A DNA stretch of 64,000 bases from assembly GCA_905221605.1 (NCBI GenBank), contig CAJNDS010000262.1:120680-184679 (forward strand), in the 5' to 3' direction. The notes beneath the pieces were generated by a model. That model was given only the letters and a program-made list of their open reading frames with translations, searched no databases and was not told the DNA's origin. The translations under genes were made by a program, and so were the position numbers. This DNA comes from Symbiodinium natans. Taxonomy: Eukaryota; Sar; Dinophyceae; Suessiales; Symbiodiniaceae. This document shows, one piece after another, positions 33,497-42,371 of the stretch. Position 1 is the first letter of the stretch. Each line of letters opens with the position of its first letter.

Positions 33497-33664
33497 GGCC
33501 ACAACAGGCCACAAACGTGTGTTTTTGAGGCCACATCAGGCCACAACAGGCCACAAACGTGTGTTTTTGAGGCCACGTCAGGCCACAACAGGCCACAAAC
33601 GTGTGGTTTTCAGGCCACGTCAGGCCACAACAGGCCACAAACGTGTCGCAACAAAGCAAGACCG
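33497..33664. repeat. 42-bp tandem repeat, four units
   Basis: GGCCACAACAGGCCACAAAC recurs at 33497, 33539, 33581 and 33623, a period of exactly 42 bp (14 codons). The minus strand is therefore open as a 14-residue repeat (FVACCGLTWP), which is likely incidental. Confidence 0.9.
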
Positions 33665-34272
33665 TGTGGGTTTGAGGCCACATCAGGCCAACTTGTTTGG
33701 TTTCGAGATTGTTTTTTGGGGCTTGATTTTCAGCAAGTCCTAGGAGACCAAGTCGTTCCTGTACTGTACACATGTTTGCCAGTTTACGCGACTCCAAATC
33801 TGGGGTCGAAAAATCTAGGCAATTCTGGCTTCGCGTGTGTGGGCCTCCCCTGTAGTGAAGAAGTGCGTGTCAGAACTCTGAGGTTCTGTCTTGTTGCAAC
33901 TCACTCCGTGTCCCCGCCACTTCGTTCGTTGCCGTTGGACGTGTAGGATGGGAGTAGGAGTGCAGAGTGGACTCTGAAGCTTCGCTGTTTTGCTGTTCGG
34001 AAGTGACCTGAAGTCCCCGAGGTGTAGACCAAAGCAGTTGCATTGCTCTTTTGCTTTACCTCCTTTGTAGAACAAAGTTGAGATGGAATTCGTAGCTTTT
34101 TGGAGCCCTTAGCTCTTGGAGAGAGCTTGCTGCAAGAACTGAAGCTTGCTGAACACTTTGGTGTTTGGCTCAAGTGCGAAGTGAAAAAGAGACTGCTGCG
34201 CGAGCTCTGCTTTTCACATGGTAGCGGAGCACTGAGAGTGACTCCAGCGCCTGTGTTCAGTACCTCCACGCC

Positions 34273-35859
34273 ATGGCGGCTCCTGAGCAAAGCGGAAGTG
34301 TGCATGGAAGCCCGCAGGGTTCTCCGGTGCACGTGCCGTTGACCGCTGAAGCAGTTCCTGTCCCTGACAACACTCCCGAGGAGGAAGCCTTGCTGTTTGG
34401 AACCGGTGAGACTCCGGTAGGACAGCAACCGAACCCCTTTGCTGCCTTTGGAACTCAAGGAGTTCCGACCTCAACGCCAGCGACGAGTTCACAGCCAGCC
34501 ACCGCTCCAGGTGGTGGTTCTGTTGGAGAAAGTTTGGTGGTTGAGATGCTGCGAGTAATGCAGCAGCAGCAGAGACAGCAGGAAGCCATGATGGACCAGT
34601 ACAGGAAGCAGTTGGAACAGAACCAACAGCTTGTGGCCACCATGCTCCGTCGCATGGACAGCGAAGAGAAGAGGAGGAACGATGCCGAACTTGCAGCTGC
34701 TGAAGCTAAAGCCAAGGCGGAAGCCGCAACGGCATCTGCACCGAGTGACCCGTTCCTCGCTGCAACTTCGTCCACAGGAAGTTCCCTTCCTTCTTCAAGG
34801 CCTAAAGATACTGGAAGTTCATCTGGTGGATACGTTTCCAACCGTGCCGACAAGTACCTTCCACAGCTGCCTGTCATAGCCCACCAGGAGATGGGTAGAG
34901 ACAGAATGCGAGAGATTGAGGCCTGGCACGGCTTCCTGGAGACGATGAGTTCATGGTTGGCCCTGCAAGACGAGGCCTACGTGAACGAGCTTCGACTCTG
35001 CATCAGTGTCAAGGACGAGATCCGACAGGACCGTTTGCCTCCTGACACTGCAGCTCGGTCGGCGAAGTTGTTTTACCTGCTTTCGCAGAGCTTGGCGAAG
35101 TGGGAGCGTGGTTTGGAGTTGCTTCGAAGCTGTAGCAAAAGGCAGAGCATGTCTGCTACCGGCTACGAGGCAGTTCGCACCTTGCACCTGAACTACTCCA
35201 TTGTGTCTCGAATGGAGGCCGTCTACGTGAGAGACGGTTGCATGAAGTTGCATGCCCAGTGTTCGGGGCTCAAGAAGCCCATGGACATCATCAGACACTT
35301 GGAGGACGAGATCGCCAAGGCGGAGATCAAGTTGAGCAACTTCCACGAGCTAAAGCTCTCCGAGGCAGATCGTTGCTCCATCCTGCTGCAGGCCGTTTCA
35401 CATCCGGCGAGACAGTATGTGGCGCTGCACGGCAACGCCAACAGCTGGAGTGAGCTCACGAAGAGCCTCAAATACTTCGAAGAACAGCTAAGGATGTGCG
35501 ACGTGCCGACTGCAGCCAATCGTGGAATGGACGGCAAGCTTTGCGACCATTGCGGCAAGCATGGTCATGTGGCAAAGGATTGCTGGTCACGACAGCGTGA
35601 GGCTGGTGAGAAAGGCGGCAAAGGCGGCAAGGGCGGCCAGGGAGAGTCGAAGAGTGGAAAGGGCACTGGTGGCCCTAAAGGACAAAGGTCACCCACTCCG
35701 AAGCTCGCTCTCCAACGCCGAAAGGAAAGCCCACCTCCAAGGGAGAGAAGGGTGAAAAGGGAGAGAAAGGCGGGGGCAAGGGCAAGAAGAAGAAGAACCG
35801 CGCCCGGGCTATGGGAGAACCAGAGTCCGAGGCGGAAGCAGAGCCTACACAGGGTGTGA
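34273..35859 (+). pseudogene. copia gag, frameshifted near its end
   Basis: Starts at ATG 34273 and encodes 528 aa. The N terminus is Pro/Gly-rich, then Gln-rich with a predicted helix (QQQQRQQEAMMDQYRKQLEQ) and an Ala-rich coil. A helical gag-like domain and a zinc knuckle C-x2-C-x4-H-x4-C (CDHCGKHGHVAKDC) follow, then a Gly/Lys-rich linker. Near 35,702 a 7-nt deletion relative to C1 shifts the frame, so the last ~40 residues are out of phase and gag no longer runs into pol. Gag proteins of this family form the virus-like particle in the cytoplasm and bind element RNA through the knuckle (established for Ty1/copia). Confidence 0.85.
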
Positions 35860-38800
35860 TGGCGATGCGCTTTGCCCAACGAAGTCCTGAACTGAGCCTT
35901 TCTGAGTCGTCTGAGCGTAGGGTAGGTTTTTCACTCGACAAGCAACGTTTGGGACCTGTTAGCAACTCTTTGACTGCAGGGGATGTAGAGCGCGTCTGCG
36001 CCAGCTTTCAGCTAGAACCGAGAGACGTTTGGTTAGTGGATTCTGGAGCCACGTGTCATGTGGTTTCCTCTGAACACCTCAGCGGATTCAGGGTGGTCAA
36101 GAAGCACGAGAGAGAGGTCACTCTGTACAACGCTTCAGGGGGGAAGATTCCCGTATCGGACGTCGTCGACTTAGAGGTCGTTTTCGGTGATTGTAGCCTT
36201 CTTTTGACTGAGGTTCTCGTTGCGGAAGTGACGTTTAACGCCATTAGTCCCTGGGCGGCGGTGGAGAAAGGGTGGAGAACGTATCTCTACAAAACCGGGT
36301 CTAGGTTGTACAAAGGCAAACGCAACGTGAAACTCGTATCCGCTAATCGGGCCTGGTGGGCTTTGAGCGGGGGTCGCCGCCAGAAAGCGGGGAAAGGTCG
36401 TTCTCCGCGCCAGCCTTCGGGTTCGGACATGGAAATAGACGCGATTACCTGCCTGCAGGACTCTGTTGTTAAGCCACAGCCAGGACCGAGCATCCTCAAG
36501 AAAGCGACGACAGGAGGAAAGAAGGCGGAAGTCGAGAAGCCACAAGGAAGAGAGAGCGGTGATTGCCGGCATGCTTTGCTTGAGACGCCGTTTGCTTTCT
36601 TGCTGCGAGGGCTTAGAGCCGAAGTATCCCCGAAAGTGGTCCCTGAAGTTCTTCAAGAATACCCCGCAAGCACCCTGAGCGTGTCCGAAGTACACAGAGC
36701 TTACCCCGAAACACCCCGAAAATGCCCGAAAGTACCCCGAAAATGCCCTGAAATGGCCCAGAAGTCTTTAGGAAAGTCTTGCTGGCATGTTTTGGCATGG
36801 TTCTTGGCATGGCTTGTGGCATGCTTTGTGGTGTGTTGGCATGAGAGTTTTGTTTTCGAAGAAGGAAGGATCGGCGCATGCGGAGCGCAGCTCTGTTTTG
36901 GGGGTTGGAAGAATGACGCGCTAGACGCGCGAGCCAAAAAGAGCAAGGAGGAGATGTTTTACCATGAGTTTCAAGGGTCCCAAGCCTTAACGCAAGGCAG
37001 CGCTGGCATGTTTGGCATGTTGTCTTGTGCTTGCGCTGGGCATGACGTCCCTAGAACCCTGAAGCATGGCACGTGTGCTTGTGTGTGGCATGACGATTCG
37101 CTCCCCTTGCTTGCTGCCAGAAGCAGAAGCGGCAGCAACCATGGCCCTGGAACCTTGACATGGCTTGACTTGATTTGTTTGGGATGGAGTGGCCAAGAGA
37201 CCTCAAAAATAGCCGACCTGTGTCGTCCCTTTGGAAATCTGGCCACAGAGGGCGTAGAGGGGATTAGGCGCTTCTCACTCCTGCCTAAACCCTCCGGAGA
37301 AACGCCAGCAGCAGGGATTAGGCCCCTCTCACTGCTGCCTAAACCCTCCGGAGAAACGCCAGAAGGGATGAGGCCCTTCTCACTCCTGCCTAAACCCTCC
37401 GGAGAAACGCCAGCAGCAGGGATTAGGCCCCTCTCACTGCTGCCTAAACCCTCCGGAGAAACGCCAGAAGGGATGAGGCCCTTCTCACTCCTGCCTAAAC
37501 CCTCCGGAGAAACGCCAGCAGCAGGGATTAGGCCCCTCTCACTCCTTCCTAAACCCTCCGGAGAAACGCCAGAAGGGATGAGGCCCTTCTCACTCCTGCC
37601 TAAACCCTCCGGAGAAACGCCAGCAGCAGGGATTAGGCCCCTCTCACTGCTTCCTAAACCCTCCGGAGAAACGCCAGCAGGGATTAGGCCCTTCTCACTC
37701 CTGCCTAAACCCTCCGCAGAAACGCCAGCAGTAGGGATTAGGCCCCTCTCACTGCTGCCTAAACCCTCCGGAGAAAGGCCAGCAGGGATTAGGCCTCTCT
37801 CACTCCTTCCTAAACCCGCCGGAGAGAGGACAGCAGGGATTAGGCCCCTCTCACTGCTGCCTAAACCCTCCGGAGAAAGGCCAGAAGGGATTAGGCTTCT
37901 CTCACTCCTTCCTAAACCCTCCAGAGAGAGGACAGCAGGGATTAGGCCCCTTTCACTGCTGCCTAAAACCTCCACAGGACGGACAGCAGGGATTAGGCCT
38001 CTCAAACTTGCGACGGCGCGTCCAGGTACGTGCTCGTTCCCGGTTAAATTCATAGGAGTGGTCATCGACATCGCGATGGTGTTCCTCATCCTGATCTTCA
38101 GTGCCTTGGCTGGGGTCGTTATTTCGGGTCTGTGGAAATTGCTCGAAAAGCTGTTTCAGAGAGACTCCACGAGAACCCCTAAGATGAGGAGGATTAAGCC
38201 CCGACAAGGAGGATGTTGGATTCGTATTCGCACCCGAAAATGCTTCAAGCGTGTTTGCGTAGAACGAATCTTGTTGGTTGGTAGGAAAAGCCCGAAAGCC
38301 CCAACTAAGGGAAAGCCCAAAACCTTAGAGTTGTTGGCTTGTTTGCGGCATGTGTGGCATGTTTTGGCATGGTGTCTTGATGTGGCATGCTTTGTGTTGA
38401 AGGGAAATGATGAGAGAGTGCCGGAAGGAGGCTTAAAGCAGCCATTGACTGGGCATCTGCGGATGCTCAGAGGGCTGCCCCTTCCAGGAAGTGGCACAGG
38501 CTCTGATCCCTTAATCCTGGACCGTGATGATGGGGAGCCGTCGTCTTCGTCTAACCAACCGAATCGTCCCCCACAAAACCCTGAACAACCTCCTGAAGCC
38601 CCAGTTCCACAAGGAGAGGAGATTGAAGAAAGGATCCCTTTGCGAAGCCATGCGCTTCAGGTACATAGATCCCGAGGTCATTTTCCCTATGACTGCGAAA
38701 GAAGCTGCTGCTCTAGCAAAGGCAAAGTCCCGGCCAGGAGACTGAAGAGGCAGCTACAGAAGGAGAATCAAACCATTGGGGTCGATTTCTATTATTTTGG

Positions 38801-41800
38801 GAAACTGAGGGTTCTTCTTCTTGTACATGTTGCGTCCCGGTACTCAATGTCTATCCCCGCCATGGAACTACACGACCCGAACTTGTTATTCAATATCGAT
38901 CGGTTTATCCGCGAAATTGGATTGCACCAAAAGACTTTAACGTTTCGGTGCGATAACGAACAGGGTCTGATATCCATGTGCGAGAGGGTCGCGGCGCAGA
39001 GGCGCGAGAACCCTACGATTGTAGATGTTGTGCCAGGATACCGTCCGCAGTCTAAAGGTGCTGTGGAAAGGCAGGTCTCTGCGATGAAGCAGGGATTTTG
39101 GTCGATATGGCTCGACCTAGAGGCGGAGATAAAGCGTCGACGACCTGCTGAAGAAGGTGGCGCTGCTTGGCAGTTACCTTTAGGTGGAATGTTGTGGCAG
39201 ACTTGTTTGCTGTACGCCGCACACAGTTTCAACTTGTGGAACTTTGACAGCAACAATAGTACCACAGCAATAGACAGGTTGCACGAGGAGATAGTCCAAA
39301 GGACTAGGACGCTTCCCTTCGGCTGTTCTGCGCAGGCCAAAGTTGGCGGTTCCAAACGACATCTAGAAAAGTTCCGGGGAGCCAAGACGGTTCGAGTGAG
39401 CTATCTGGGCCCCGTCCATCCTAGAGGTGGAGGTGTGTATGGAACTGTCATTGGAGGAGATGGAGAGATTGAGGTCTTTCCAGCGTGTCGTGGGATCTTT
39501 GAACGGGACGAACCCACGTACGACAGCCCAGCGTTGGAGCTGTTAGCTAAAGCTAATCCTCTTGTGCTTGATACGCAGGACCCCGAAAAGCCTTTGCTGT
39601 TTGAACCGCCTGCGGAACCCATTGTTCCAAAAGAAGAAGAGATTGAAGCCCCAGAGGATGAAGAAATGCTTCCTGATTATGTCCCGGATTACGAGCCCAC
39701 AGAAGTGGGATCTGAAGGTCATGAGGGGGTAGCAGGTGGCGATCTTCCTGAACCTGACATGGAGGACATGGAGATTGATTGGTTGACGGATCATTATCTT
39801 CAGAAGTTAGGTGAAGGACCTGACTGCCGCGCTGTGAGCAATCAAGCGGCGTCTTCCTTTGAGCTTAAGTTTGGAGGGAGTAGAATCTGTTGTCAGGTCC
39901 CCCAACAAGCTGTGTCAGAGACCTCTGGTGAGCTGTTAGATCCCAAACTCCTCTATCTGTCCATGAAACTGGAACTAGAAGAATTGGAGTCGTTCAACGT
40001 AGGAGAAGTTGTGAGCGAGCGAGAAGCGTACCGACTTGCTAAGGAGAGCGGAAGAAGAGTTCTTTCGAGCCGTTGGGTCAATACGGTTAAGAAGCCGGGT
40101 CTTTACCGCTCTAGACTTGTTGTCCGCGATTTTGCCGCTATGGGCGGCACCACGCTCGCTGAGGGGATCTATTCTCCTACCACCAGCCTGGAAGGGCTGC
40201 GGCTCCTACTTTCTGTCCTATGTAGAAAAGGGTCTGTGCTGTCCTGTGACGTCTCGGTAGCCTTCATGCACGCCGCTATTGCGCGGCCGGAGTTTGTGCA
40301 GCTTCCGAGTAACATAGGAAACGCAAAGACTGGCGAAAGGGTCTTCTTGAAACTGTTTCGTGCCATGAACGGGCTTCGAAGTGCCCCGCTTTCTTGGTAC
40401 AAGGAGCTGTCGGCGTACTTGGGAAACCAAGGATTCCAGCAGATCTTGGACCCTACAATCTTCCGCAAGAAAACCAAGAATGGTTTGGTGATTGTCCTCT
40501 TTTATGTTGACGATCTGTTAATTTGGGCCGAGAACACCGCCGAAGCTCGAAAGGTGTATGAAGACCTGAAGAAACGCTACAAGCTTAAGCTAACAGGTGA
40601 GCTCTTGGAAGGAAAACCAGGTGAGGTGTCTTTCTTGGGACGTAGGATCTTCCGGAAGAAGACCGGAGAGCCCTGCGTATACTTTGGCTTGGACGCTAAG
40701 TACCTGAGGTCTTGCTGTGAGGAGTACGGAATCACTAAGGTGGCGCCGAAGCTTCCACCATTAGAGCGGCGGTATGCCGACCTCCTCAAGAAAGGACAGG
40801 ACACACCTCTTACGCCAGAGGCGCACGAGCGCTATAGGCGTACCTTGGGACGCCTAGCCTGGGCGTCGCTTTCAAGACCTGATTTGCAGTATGTATGCGG
40901 TTTTCTAGGAAGACACCAATCAGCCCCCAATGAAGCAGCCGAAGCTTGTATGAGGGATGTTCTGAGGTGGGTGTCTGGTTTACCGCATAAGGTCCAAGTG
41001 TTCCCCTCACGTAGAGAGCTTTTAGCCCCTGATGAGGACCGAGAGTCAGTGTCGTGTTTTGTTGACGCGTCTTGGGGTTTGAACTCTGTGAGTGGTGGAA
41101 TTGTGACCTGGAACAACTGTTGCTTGAAGACGTTCAGTCGGAAACAGACGACAGTAGCTTTGTCATCGGCAGAAGCCGAGCTAGCAGCACTGACTGAAAT
41201 CGCAAGAGAGGGATTGTATATATCTCTGTTGGTGCAGACGATGGTGGAGGGGATGCCTTCTGACTCGCAGGAAGGCCGATATCAGTTGCACGCGTACGGG
41301 GACTCTGAAAGCGCCCTGTCAATAGCGCAAATGAGTACCCTCCTTAGGAAAGTCCGCCACATAGAGTTGAGAGCGGCTTTTCTCCAACAACTAGTCGCCA
41401 AGGAAAGATTGACGCTGGAGTATATACCGGGGAAACTCAACCCCGCAGATGCTCTAACGAAGTCCCCAACTGCGGAGAATTTGGTCAGTCTTTGTGAGGC
41501 CGCTGGCCTCATTACCGAGCCAGAATCGTGGTCGTCGATCTCCGAAGAAAACGTCGAAGAAGTAAGAAATGAGCCCAATATCACTGAGGAAGTATCTTCG
41601 AACGCAGTAAGGTCCTCTCCGCTGGAGGTTCCTAGCTCCTGGATGGAGGCCGCGACGGCAGTGGCTAGAGGAACAGTGTCGCTCGTCGTTCTGGAGCTTT
41701 GCTGCGAAGAGTCGAGTGCTATAGCGAGAGCGTGTGCTCGAGAGAAAGGCGTAGCGTACTTCGGAGTGACTCGGGAAATCAATCTTCTGAGTAAGAACAC

Positions 41801-42344
41801 CTTTCTTGTTCTTGAAGAGATCTTAAGAGTCCTGAAGCAGGGAAAGGTCCGTGTCTTTGCGCATTTGTCTACGCTTTGCAGCTCAGGCTGCCCCTTGAGG
41901 TACCTGCGTTTCCGCAAGCGACGAGGGTTGGAACTTTGGCGGAAGACGCTAAAGATTCACAAGAGTTGCTGGAGACTTATAGGGAAGCTCTTCGGCCCCT
42001 ATGCCTCTAACGAGGGTTTGCTGTTAACCCACGAATGGCCTAAAAGGTCCTCTTTGTGGAAGGAAACGGTATTTCTAGAAGTCTCTAAAAGCATTGGTCT
42101 AACGCAAGGATGTCTAGTAGATAGATGCTGCTTCGAGAAGAAAGAGAAGACTTGGAAGAGATGGTGGTTCGCTTCTAATAGTGCTGCCTGTGTGTGGGAA
42201 CTGTCTTCGTACGTTTGCGCAGGAAAGCACGAACACTCGAAGAGTGCGTCTCTGAAGGAGTCTGGGACCTACCCGGAAGAGCTTGGAAAGGCTCTTGTCA
42301 GGATTGGAAAGAAGATCCTGAAGCAGGAGGAAAGAAAGGACTGA
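35811..42344 (+). CDS. copia pol: protease, integrase, RT, RNase H, C-terminal extension
   Basis: 2177-aa frame from ATG 35811; in C1 the same sequence is continuous with gag, so this ATG is probably internal. Protease motif DSGA is at 77-80. A long insert (~250-980) has hydrophobic segments and fourteen LLPKPSGE repeats (~480-735). The integrase (~980-1160) has catalytic D (VDFYYF), D (CDNEQG) and E (GAVERQ), with 37 residues between the last two. Its zinc motif is altered: CERSC here, CESC in C1. RT (~1400-1600) has CDVSVAF and FYVDDLL. RNase H (~1740-1890) has D-E-D-D residues. The C-terminal extension (~1930-2177) resembles a Rossmann/methyltransferase fold. No internal stop after 35811. 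The function of the extension is inferred only. Confidence 0.9.
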   Translation: MGEPESEAEAEPTQGVMAMRFAQRSPELSLSESSERRVGFSLDKQRLGPVSNSLTAGDVERVCASFQLEPRDVWLVDSGATCHVVSSEHLSGFRVVKKHEREVTLYNASGGKIPVSDVVDLEVVFGDCSLLLTEVLVAEVTFNAISPWAAVEKGWRTYLYKTGSRLYKGKRNVKLVSANRAWWALSGGRRQKAGKGRSPRQPSGSDMEIDAITCLQDSVVKPQPGPSILKKATTGGKKAEVEKPQGRESGDCRHALLETPFAFLLRGLRAEVSPKVVPEVLQEYPASTLSVSEVHRAYPETPRKCPKVPRKCPEMAQKSLGKSCWHVLAWFLAWLVACFVVCWHESFVFEEGRIGACGAQLCFGGWKNDALDARAKKSKEEMFYHEFQGSQALTQGSAGMFGMLSCACAGHDVPRTLKHGTCACVWHDDSLPLLAARSRSGSNHGPGTLTWLDLICLGWSGQETSKIADLCRPFGNLATEGVEGIRRFSLLPKPSGETPAAGIRPLSLLPKPSGETPEGMRPFSLLPKPSGETPAAGIRPLSLLPKPSGETPEGMRPFSLLPKPSGETPAAGIRPLSLLPKPSGETPEGMRPFSLLPKPSGETPAAGIRPLSLLPKPSGETPAGIRPFSLLPKPSAETPAVGIRPLSLLPKPSGERPAGIRPLSLLPKPAGERTAGIRPLSLLPKPSGERPEGIRLLSLLPKPSRERTAGIRPLSLLPKTSTGRTAGIRPLKLATARPGTCSFPVKFIGVVIDIAMVFLILIFSALAGVVISGLWKLLEKLFQRDSTRTPKMRRIKPRQGGCWIRIRTRKCFKRVCVERILLVGRKSPKAPTKGKPKTLELLACLRHVWHVLAWCLDVACFVLKGNDERVPEGGLKQPLTGHLRMLRGLPLPGSGTGSDPLILDRDDGEPSSSSNQPNRPPQNPEQPPEAPVPQGEEIEERIPLRSHALQVHRSRGHFPYDCERSCCSSKGKVPARRLKRQLQKENQTIGVDFYYFGKLRVLLLVHVASRYSMSIPAMELHDPNLLFNIDRFIREIGLHQKTLTFRCDNEQGLISMCERVAAQRRENPTIVDVVPGYRPQSKGAVERQVSAMKQGFWSIWLDLEAEIKRRRPAEEGGAAWQLPLGGMLWQTCLLYAAHSFNLWNFDSNNSTTAIDRLHEEIVQRTRTLPFGCSAQAKVGGSKRHLEKFRGAKTVRVSYLGPVHPRGGGVYGTVIGGDGEIEVFPACRGIFERDEPTYDSPALELLAKANPLVLDTQDPEKPLLFEPPAEPIVPKEEEIEAPEDEEMLPDYVPDYEPTEVGSEGHEGVAGGDLPEPDMEDMEIDWLTDHYLQKLGEGPDCRAVSNQAASSFELKFGGSRICCQVPQQAVSETSGELLDPKLLYLSMKLELEELESFNVGEVVSEREAYRLAKESGRRVLSSRWVNTVKKPGLYRSRLVVRDFAAMGGTTLAEGIYSPTTSLEGLRLLLSVLCRKGSVLSCDVSVAFMHAAIARPEFVQLPSNIGNAKTGERVFLKLFRAMNGLRSAPLSWYKELSAYLGNQGFQQILDPTIFRKKTKNGLVIVLFYVDDLLIWAENTAEARKVYEDLKKRYKLKLTGELLEGKPGEVSFLGRRIFRKKTGEPCVYFGLDAKYLRSCCEEYGITKVAPKLPPLERRYADLLKKGQDTPLTPEAHERYRRTLGRLAWASLSRPDLQYVCGFLGRHQSAPNEAAEACMRDVLRWVSGLPHKVQVFPSRRELLAPDEDRESVSCFVDASWGLNSVSGGIVTWNNCCLKTFSRKQTTVALSSAEAELAALTEIAREGLYISLLVQTMVEGMPSDSQEGRYQLHAYGDSESALSIAQMSTLLRKVRHIELRAAFLQQLVAKERLTLEYIPGKLNPADALTKSPTAENLVSLCEAAGLITEPESWSSISEENVEEVRNEPNITEEVSSNAVRSSPLEVPSSWMEAATAVARGTVSLVVLELCCEESSAIARACAREKGVAYFGVTREINLLSKNTFLVLEEILRVLKQGKVRVFAHLSTLCSSGCPLRYLRFRKRRGLELWRKTLKIHKSCWRLIGKLFGPYASNEGLLLTHEWPKRSSLWKETVFLEVSKSIGLTQGCLVDRCCFEKKEKTWKRWWFASNSAACVWELSSYVCAGKHEHSKSASLKESGTYPEELGKALVRIGKKILKQEERKD
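37258..38012. repeat. 51/54-bp tandem repeats inside C2 pol
   Basis: Fourteen complete units in frame (GIRPLSLLPKPSGETPE / GMRPFSLLPKPSGETPAA alternating at first), versus twelve in C1. The alternation of two unit types shows expansion of a two-unit block. Confidence 0.9.
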
Positions 42345-42371
42345 AGGGAACTACCCAAGGACCATCTGTGC

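Noticed and set aside
33852-34272. Search for a copia LTR and primer-binding site in the 5' leader
   Set aside because: No matching copy lies at the 3' end and I cannot identify a tRNA-complementary site by eye, so no LTR is annotated.
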